The position numbers were made by a program, and so were the translations under genes. A DNA stretch of 64,000 nucleotides from Peromyscus leucopus (Eukaryota > Chordata > Mammalia > Rodentia > Cricetidae), in contig NC_051084.1 in assembly GCF_004664715.2 (NCBI RefSeq), positions 61,889,334 to 61,953,333 on the forward strand. Reading direction: 5' to 3'. This document shows positions 1-64,000 of the stretch, piece after piece. A model generated the notes under the pieces. That model was not told the origin of the DNA, did no database searches, and was given only the letters and a program-made list of their open reading frames with translations. Each line of letters starts with the position of its first letter. Position 1 is the stretch's first letter.

Positions 1-344
1 TAAAACTGACAAGTAGTGACTGGGCTCTGAACTGCACTGTAACTGCATCTGGGGGTTTTCCCTTTGATTCTTACCTTTCCTCCTCTCTTCTCTTAGGCTA
101 AAGTAAATTCTTTCTAAAATGATACATAAACACAAAAGTCCACTAACTTCTTTTTAGTTATTGTCCATCTGTGCATTCAGAAGTCCTATTGGTGGGATGA
201 GAGGGAACTGTGGTCTCAGGTACCACACAAGAAAGGAACCAAAGGGCTCAGGTACTAAAAGCTGTGTAGCTTGCAATGTTTATTGGAAGTGATTAAGTGT
301 GAACATGGCTTTATTTAATAGCTATTTTAGAATTATCAAGTGTT
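1..344. other. Intronic sequence, nothing recognised
   Basis: No exon, SINE or LTR could be identified here. It is AT-rich rodent DNA preceding the L1 5' region and is presumably part of the Pkhd1 intron upstream of exon 9, since exon 9 begins in mid-codon further downstream. Confidence 0.4.
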
Positions 345-1331
345 GCAGATTGCACCCATTCCCTTGGGTTCCACACTAGGGCCCACAGCTCTGCCAGCTT
401 TATCTGAGGCTACGGTGGTTCTAAGGACCCCAGGGAAGACATTGCCTACCTCCTGTTAAACTCCTTTAAGCCTGTCCAACAATATCAAACTACACCCCTA
501 CCCCTGGGCTCCATACCCAGGCCTACTACTGTGGAAGACGTCTTTGTCTTTACTGGAGGCCAGGCTGGATCTAGGAACCCTAGACACTCTCCCTCCTTGG
601 GCTCCATATCCAGGCCTACTATGTCAGAAGCAGACTTTAGCTTTGCAGGAGCACAGTCTGGATCTACTGTACAGGAGCAGCTGTACTGGAGGCTAGGCGG
701 GTCCTAGTGATCCCAGAGGCCAGACCAGATCTAGAGACCATAGACTGCACCCCCTACCCTAGGTTCCATATACTGGTTTCCAACTTCAGAAGAAGACTTT
801 GGCTTTATCAGAGGCCAGAAGACCAGAGAGGAAAGAGAAATCAAGGAACAAAACACCCATCCAACAAAGACAAATGCAGGAATCAACACCTAGACCTGTA
901 ACCATCCCAAATCCAGATGCCTAAATGCCAGTGTAAGAACACAATCAATAACAGAAAAGGCAATATGGTATCACCAGAGCCCAGTTGTCTTACAATAGCA
1001 AGACCTGAACAATCCAATATAGCTGAAGCACAAGAAAACAACCTTAAAAATGAATTTATGTAGACAATAGACATCTTTAAAGATATGAAAATAAATCCCT
1101 TAAAGACATTGAGGAAAAGACAAACAAAGAAAAATTGGAAGAAAGCAATAAATCCCTGAAAGAAAGCCAAGAAAAAACAAGCAAACAAATGAAGAAAACT
1201 GTTCAAGACCTGAAAATGAAAATAGAAGCAATAAGGAAATGGAAAATCTGGGCAGATGAACAGAAACTACAGATGCAATCACCACCAATGGGATACAAGA
1301 GATGGAAAAGAGAATCTCAGGCATTGAAGAC

Positions 1332-1797
1332 TGTTGTTACTCTTTTACTCTTTTGACTCTTTGGGGGCCCCACCACACAGCTCCCAAATAAATCACACAT
1401 GCACATGGAGGCTTATTCTTAATCATAAATGCCCAGCCTCAGCTTGGCCTAATTCTAGCCAACTTTCTTTAATTTAAATTATCCCATCTACCTTTTGCCT
1501 CTGGGCTTTTTCATTTTCTTACTTCTGTAATCTTTGATCCTTACTCTGTGGCTAGCCTTTTTTTTCCCTTGCTCCTCTTCCTTCTCTGGCTACTACTTCC
1601 TCCTCCCAGATTTCTCTTTCTATTTATCCTCTCTGCCTGCCAGCCCCACCTACTTCTTTTTCCTGCCTCACCATTGGCTGTTCAGCTCTTTATTGGACCA
1701 TCAAGTGTTTTAGACAGACATAGTAATACAGCTTCACAGAGTTAAACAAATACAACACAAAGAAAAGTAACACACCTTAAAACAATATTCTACAACA
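1332..1797 (-). mobile_element. Solo LTR (ERVK-like) nested in L1 ORF1
   Basis: A 466 bp block interrupts the L1 ORF1 reading. It starts TG and ends CA, with short terminal inverted repeats (tgttgt / acaaca). It is flanked by gaagac on the left and gaagaa on the right, a 6 bp target duplication with one mismatch, as expected for ERVK-type integration. An AATAAA signal lies on the minus strand (complement of 'tttattgg' near 1690). No internal retroviral sequence is present, so it is a solo LTR from LTR-LTR recombination. The family name was not assigned. Confidence 0.75.
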
Positions 1798-2472
1798 GAA
1801 GAAATAACAGAGGAAATAGATTCATCAGTCAAAGAAAATGTTAACTCTAAGAAATTCCTAACACAAACATCCAGGAAATCTGGGACACCATGAAAAGACC
1901 AAACATAAGAATAATAGGAATAGAAGAAGGAGAAGAAATGCAGCTAAAAAACCCAGAGAACATATTTAACAAAATCATAGAAGAAATTCCCATCATAATA
2001 AGGACATCCTTATGAAGGTACAAGAAGCTTATAGAACACCAAGTAGATTGGGTCAGAAAAGAAAATCCCCTCACCATATAATAATCAAAACACTCAACAT
2101 ACATGACAAAGAAAGAATATTAAAAGTGGCAGGGGAAAAAGGCCACGTAACAAATAAAAGCAGACCTATTATAATCATACCTGACTTCCCAACAGAGACT
2201 CTGAAATCCAGAAGAGCCTGGACTGATGTCTTGCAGACTCTAAGAGACCATGGATGCTAGCCCAGACTATTATACCCAGCAAAACTGTCAATCATCATAG
2301 ATGGAGAAAACAAGATATTTCATGACAAAGTCAAATTTAAACAACACCTATCCATAAATCCAGCCCTATATAAAGTACTGGAAGGAAAACTCCAACCCCA
2401 GGAAGTTACCTACACCCACAAAAAAGTAAAAGCAATAGTTAATCTCATACCAGCAAAACCCAAAGAGAGGAA

Positions 2473-2477
2473 ACACA

Positions 2478-2518
<41 letters not shown>

Positions 2519-2520
2519 AC
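2473..2520. repeat. (CA)n microsatellite
   Basis: About 20 CA units lie between the L1 ORF1 and ORF2 remnants. Confidence 0.95.
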
Positions 2521-2773
2521 AACCACCACAAACAACAAAGTGACAGGAGTCAGCAATCAATGGTCATTAATATCCCTCAATATCAATGGACTCAATTCAA
2601 TAATAAAAAGACACAGGCTAATGAAATAGATATGAAAACAGGATCCATTCTTCTGCTGCATACAAAAAACACTCCTAAACATCAAAGATAGACATTACCT
2701 CAGAGTAAAGGATTGGAAAAAGATTTTCTAATCAAATGGACCTATATCCATTAGATCAAATGGATCTAATCAA

Positions 2774-2833
2774 GTGTATATATGTATAAATATACAATAT
2801 ATAGTATATTTATGTACATATATATACATATAA

Positions 2834-2884
<51 letters not shown>

Positions 2885-2885
2885 A
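2774..2885. repeat. (TA)n / (CA)n / (TATA)n compound microsatellite
   Basis: A low-complexity TA-rich tract with an embedded CA run (2835-2853) interrupts the L1 ORF2 remnant. It probably expanded after insertion of the L1. Confidence 0.9.
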
Positions 2886-5800
2886 AACAAAATAGACTTC
2901 CAACCAAAATTAATCAAAAGGGATGGAGAAGGGCATTTCATATTCATCAAAGGAAACATCCACCACGATGATGTCTCAGTTCTGAACATTTATGCTCCAA
3001 ACGTAAGGAAACCCAATTTGTAAAAGAAATATTACTACAGCTTAAATCACACATAGATCCTTGTACAATAATAGTGGGAGACTTCAACACCCTACTCTCA
3101 CTGATGGGCAGGTCATCCAGACAGAAACTAAACAAAGAAATAACAGAACAGATGTTATGACTCAAGCGGAACTTGACAACCATCCACAGAACATTTCACC
3201 CAAACACAAAAGGTTATACTTTCTTCTCAATACCACATGGAAACTTCTCCAACATTGACCATATACTCAGCCACAAAGCAAGTCTCAACAGATACAAAAA
3301 AATATTGAAATAACCTTCTGTATCTTATCAGACCTCCATGGATTAAAGCTGGGTTTCAACAACAACAGAAACAACAGAAAGCCAACAAACTCATGGAAAC
3401 TGAACAACTCTCTACTGAGTGACCACTGGTTCAAGGAAGAAATATAGAAGTTAAAGATTTTCTAGAATTCAATAAAAATGAACATACAGCATACCCAAAT
3501 TTATGAAACACAATAAAAATGGTGCCAAGAGGAACATTCATAGCACTAAGTGCTTTCATGAAGAATTAGGAGAGATCTCATACTAGTGACTTAACAGCAC
3601 ACCTGAAAGCTCTAGAACAAAAAGTAACAGACACACTTAAGAGGAGTAGATGGTAGGAAATTATCAAACTGAGGGCTGAAATCAATAAAATAGAAACAAA
3701 GAGAACAATACTAAGAATCAAGGAAACAGAGTTGGTTCTTTAAGAAAATCAACAAAATGGATAAACCCTTATCCAAACTAGCTAAAAGGCAGAGAGAGAA
3801 TATCCAAATCAACAAAATCAGAAATGAAAAGGGGAACATAACAACCAAGGAAATACCAAGAATCATTAGGTCATACTTTAAACATCTATACTCCACAGAA
3901 TTGAAAAATCTAAAAGAAATGGAGAGTTTTTTTCTACAGATATTACTTACCAAAATTAAATCAAGATGAGATAGACAATTTAAATAGACCAATCACCCCT
4001 AAAGAAATAGAAACAGTCCCTTAAATGTCTCCCAACCAAAAAAAGCCCAGGGCCAGATGGTTTTAATGCAGAATTCCATCAGACTTTCAAATAAGAGCTA
4101 ATACCAATACTCTTCAAATTATTCCACAAATAGAAATAGTAGGAACATTGCCAAATTTTTTTTTTATGAAGCCACAGTCACACTGATTCCCAAACCACAC
4201 AAAGACTCAACAAAGAAAGAGAATTTCACTCATGAACATCGATGCAAAAATACTCAATAAGTACTGGCAAACCAAATCCAAGAACATATCAAAAAGATCA
4301 TTCACCATGACTAAGCAGGCTTCTCATCCCAGAGATGCAGCGATGGTTCAACTTATGAAAATCTGTCAATGTAATCCACCATATAAAAGAAAAAAAACAC
4401 ATGATCATCTTATTTGATGCTGAAAAAGCCTTTTACAAAATTTAGCACCCCTTCATGATAAAAGTCTTGGAGAAAACAGAGATATAAAGGATACATCTAA
4501 ACAAAAGAAAAGTAGTATATAACAAGCCTATTGCCAACATCAAAATAAATATAGAAAACTCAAAGCAATTCCACTAAAATCAAGAAAAAGACAAGGCTGT
4601 GCACTCTCTTCATACCTATTTAATATAGTACTTGAATTTTTAGCTAGAGCAATAAGACAACTAAAGGAGATCAAGGGGATATGAATTGAAAAGGAAGAAG
4701 TTCAAGCATCATTATTCCCAGATGATATGATAGTATACATAAGTGACCCCAAAAATGCTACCAGGGATCTCCTACAGCTGATAAACACCTTTAGACAAAT
4801 GGTTGGAGACAAGATTAACTTGAAAAAAAAATAGCCTCAAATAATATAAAAAATATTTTGGTGTAACTTTAACCAAGAAGTGAAAGACCTGTATGACAAG
4901 AACTTCAAGTCTTTGAAGAAAGAAATTGAGGAAAATATCAGAAGATGGAAAGATCTTCCATGCTCATGGATTGGTAGGATTAAATGTAAATTAAATAGTA
5001 AAATTGGCCATCTTACCAAAAGCAATCTACAGATTCATTGCAATTCTCATTAAAATTTCAACACAATTTTTTACAGACCTTGAAAGAACAATACTCAACT
5101 TCATATGGAAGTTGGGTAGGGATGGGAACATAAACTATCAGGTTGGGAGGACGGAGGAGGAGAGTACTGAAAGAGACTACTGGAAAGGAGGGGCATTTTG
5201 AGGTCAGGTAAAAACCTGGCACAAGGGAATCTCCCAGAAATCTACAAGGATGACCCCAGTTAAGACTCCTAGAAATAGGAGATAGGTAGCCTGAACAGGC
5301 CATCTCCTGTGACCAGATTGATGCATAGCCCAGTTGTCATCAGAGAAACTTCATCCAGCAACTGATCAAACAGATACAGTCAGTCCCACAGCCAAACACT
5401 AGGCGGAGTTTGGGAAATCCTGCATAAGTGATGGTGAAAGGATTGTAGGAGCCGGAGGGGCCAAGGACCACAAGAAAACTCATAGAATCAACTGACCTGG
5501 GCTCATAGGTGTTCACAGAGACTGAACCAGGGAGCCTGTATGGACTGACCTAGGCACTCTGCATATATGTTACAGTTGTGTAGCTTGGTCTTCTAATGGG
5601 AGTCCTAACAGTGGGAACTGGGGCTGTCTTTGACTCCCCATACGAGGTTGCCTTGCCCAGACTTAATACATGGGGATGTGCTTAGTCTTACTGCAACTTG
5701 ATGTGCCATGTTTTGTTGATACTCATAAGAGACCTGCCCTGTACTAAACAGAACTGGAGGAGGAGTGGATTGGGGGGTGGGTGGGAATGGAGAGGGAGGG

Positions 5801-6108
5801 GATAGGAGGAGAGGAGGGAGGGGAAACTGCAGTCAGGATGTAAAATAAATAAATAGATGAATAAATGAATGAATAAATAATGTTACTATGAAAGCATCTG
5901 TGTTGGGAAGCTCTAGGCAACTGCTGTCACCCAAAAAATCCAACAACTATAGTGAGGATTTATAAAGCAGAAGAAACATCATCTCACTAGTTACCAAACT
6001 GCAAGGTATCTATGTGCTGTGTCACCCTGAATGTCTTAGAGGAGTTTTCTATTTCATCTTCATCTTTTTGGATTCTGCCCTCTATTTATAATTTATAGCA
6101 TTAAATTC

Positions 6109-6213
6109 TTCTTTTCCTTCCTTCCTTCCTTCCTTCCTTCCTTCCTTCCTTCCTTCCTTCCTTCCTTCCTTCCTTCCTTTCTTCTTTCTTTCTTTCTTTC
6201 TTTCTTTTTCTTT
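6109..6213. repeat. (CTTC)n / (CTTT)n microsatellite
   Basis: Some 17 CTTC units are followed by CTTT units. The opposite strand gives a Lys/Glu/Arg/Gly-rich ORF that is simply the repeat translated. Confidence 0.95.
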
Positions 6214-7194
6214 CAATAAAAAATGCTTTCTCCTGGGGATAGAAAGTCCAAGTCCATCCTTAGCTAATGCACCATCTTCACTACTTGGACCTATCTCAGC
6301 CTCAGTTTGGGATCCAGCTTTTAAAAGGGTGCAGTGAAGGCTCATCCTCAGTAACTGTGCAGAGAAAGCATTGCCAATGTGGAGATGAGGGGGGATTTTG
6401 GGGGAGAGGGGGTAAAAGCTCCATTAGCAGCAGGGAAGCGTAGGCCTTGAAGATACCTCTACTCTGTGGAAGAAAAGTCACAGTCTTCACTGAGGCCCCT
6501 GCAATGGTACCTGGTAGGTTCAGAGGAGAAAGTTTGTAACATGCAGCCTTTTGGCAACTATGTTCACTGGGAACACTGGACTACTCTTTCTTGTCTTTGT
6601 TTCTCTTTTTTGTCCACCATTCTAGCCCATTAATCCTGGAAGCTGGTAGAGACAAATGGCTTACTCCTTGTTCCCTTGTAAATAGGCAGACAGGAAGCTG
6701 GTGAGTATTTTGTTGTTGTTATTATTTTCTTGTGAATGAGTGTGCTTTCAATTTCTGCCACAGCACAACCACATGCACATACATGGATCTTTTTTAAAAT
6801 ATAAGACATGTGTAAGAGTTAGCTGTCTAGTCTTTAGACTCACTGGAAAAGATGAAGGAATCAGGTATCAGCTGAAAATAAAAATTAAAGTAGAATCTAA
6901 AACCTTTGGTGAAAACAAGTAGGCACTGCTTATTAAAGGCATAACCCCCCACCTCCCACCAAGGCTTGTCCAGTGCTCTAGAAGTTAGTCAGTCATCTTG
7001 TGATTTATACCTATGGTTATTAGTCTCTCTTTGCAGAAGGCACAGGGTTTCAGGGAGCAAGCAGCAGAGGTGAGCCTGTGTGACTAACCCTGTATGACTA
7101 ACCAGCCTCCAGAATCCATTTCCTAACCACTGTAACTATAATGACCAGAAAAGCATACAACATCTGAAACATCCTTTCCCCCTTTTAATGTGCT

Positions 7195-7380
7195 TGTGGT
7201 GTGCATATTTGTGTATGTGTGTTTACATGGGCATGTATGTGTGAATCTTTACATCTGCATGCATGTAGGTTCAAGTTTGGTGTGTGGAATTATAATAGAT
7301 CTCCTTCTCACCCTCCCTGTTCAAAGAGACAGGCCCTCTTAATCAAACCCAGAGCTAGAGATGACTGGTCGTACCCATAT
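7195..7380 (-). mobile_element. Possible old B3/B4-type SINE remnant
   Basis: TG-rich sequence is followed by a segment with scattered B4-like words (gagacaggccctctta, aacccagagctagagatgactgg). Divergence is high and the boundaries are guesses. Confidence 0.3.
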
Positions 7381-7914
7381 AAAGTCCCATCCTGAAACAT
7401 TTCAAAAGGAGTGTCTACATGCTCTGGGTTATATAGCCACAATTTGGCTGGATTTTTACTTCACTTTCAACTAGGTGGATTAATGTTCCTTTGGGGATAT
7501 TACAAGAATTGTGTGCTATGGCCTGGCTTCTTGGGATGAGTAGTGGAGCCAAATTCTCTACCATAGTTTCTTTTTACTGTCTTCAATTTGTTTGCTCGAA
7601 TTTGCCTGTTTTCAATTCTCATCTTTGAGAGGTTTTATTTTACTCAACATAAAATAGATTTTTGGAAAGAAAAGACTAAATAGAAATTAGGAATAAGTTA
7701 AATTTTGTTTCCCAGACTGTGCATTTGGCATGTGGCTTATTTATTGACAATTCCAGTTATCATTGTCCCTAAGGATCTGACCATGACCTTATTATACCTT
7801 CAGTATGTATCAGTTTTCTCTGGCTAATTTGACTTTTATATATTGATTTCTTTAAAGAGTTGGGAATTCTAAGCAATTGTCTGGTTATTCTTATTTCAGT
7901 ATGTTTTCCCTCAG

Positions 7915-64000
<56,086 letters not shown>

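Larger units (their letters stand above)
345..5884 (+). mobile_element. L1 (Lx-like) LINE, near full length but decayed
   Basis: Monomer-like 5'UTR repeats ('caggcctact' recurring near 510 and 613) run to about 900. Decayed ORF1 follows (about 900-2450, with coiled-coil-like Lys/Glu-rich reading around 1100-1320 and the TDVLQTLRD motif near 2222-2248). ORF2 reverse-transcriptase remnants occupy about 2540-5120, including an endonuclease-like IIVGDFNT (about 3067-3090) and [12 protein letters not shown] (about 5020-5055). The last part is a 3'UTR ending in G-rich sequence and an A-rich tail (5755-5884). ORF2 carries many stops and shifts and its 3' part appears deleted near 5120-5195. It cannot be coding. 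The sense orientation relative to Pkhd1 is less usual for intronic L1. Confidence 0.85.
5885..7914 (+). other. Pkhd1: Intron upstream of Pkhd1 exon 9
   Basis: I searched this stretch for the upstream exon (human residues just before 201) and saw no match. Apart from a CTTC microsatellite and a doubtful old SINE fragment near 7195-7380, it looks like ordinary intron. The polypyrimidine tract and cag acceptor of exon 9 lie at its 3' end. Confidence 0.5.

Noticed and set aside
5885..7914. Search for Pkhd1 exon 8
   Set aside because: No stretch matched the human residues just before 201 with correct splice sites. The exon is probably upstream of the window.

Overview
The window is mammalian nuclear DNA from a rodent, almost certainly a cricetid (hamster, vole or deer-mouse group). 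It is packed with rodent B1, B2, B3 and B4 SINEs, Lx/L1 LINEs, rodent ERVK-type LTRs and long microsatellites. The young B1 copies carry a cricetid-looking right half ('ccaggaaaggcgcaaagcta') instead of the usual house-mouse version. The species call is inference.

The only gene recognised is the middle of Pkhd1 (fibrocystin/polyductin, the autosomal recessive polycystic kidney disease gene), on the + strand. I located 23 consecutive coding exons between 7915 and 63741, all with GT-AG introns. Their phases join without a frameshift or stop, giving 3029 nt or about 1010 codons. By comparison with the human protein recalled from memory they match human exons 9-31 (about residues 201-1210). A 24th exon may begin at 63991 and run off the window. 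The encoded part lies in the extracellular region: an IPT/TIG domain (exons 12-13), a PA14 domain (exons 14-16), a long poorly named region (exons 17-26) and further IPT/TIG domains (exons 26-31). Exons 1-8, the promoter, the transmembrane segment and the cytoplasmic tail are outside the window.

Layout: 345-5884 is a decayed sense L1 with a nested solo LTR. Positions 7915-9819 hold exons 9-11. Positions 9820-15883 are a repeat-rich intron with a composite ERV, hAT elements, B1, B2 and L1 tails. Positions 15884-23027 hold exons 12-18. The next intron carries a compact antisense endogenous retroviral element with two LTRs (24095-25796). Positions 26010-39986 hold exons 19-27. The following intron holds a 170 bp near-perfect inverted repeat (40183-40352 and 40712-40881). 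Exon 28 is at 46646, followed by a 10 kb intron filled mainly by an antisense L1 (49100-55440) with nested B1s and a solo LTR. Exons 29-31 lie at 56886-63741.

No RNA gene, CRISPR array, second protein gene or bacterial-type system was seen. Almost all long ORFs other than exons are readings of microsatellites, LTRs or L1 remnants. The most unusual structures are the 169/170-identical inverted duplication and the composite ERV with an internal polypurine tract. In the gene itself, a cysteine replaces the human R760 equivalent at an exon junction.
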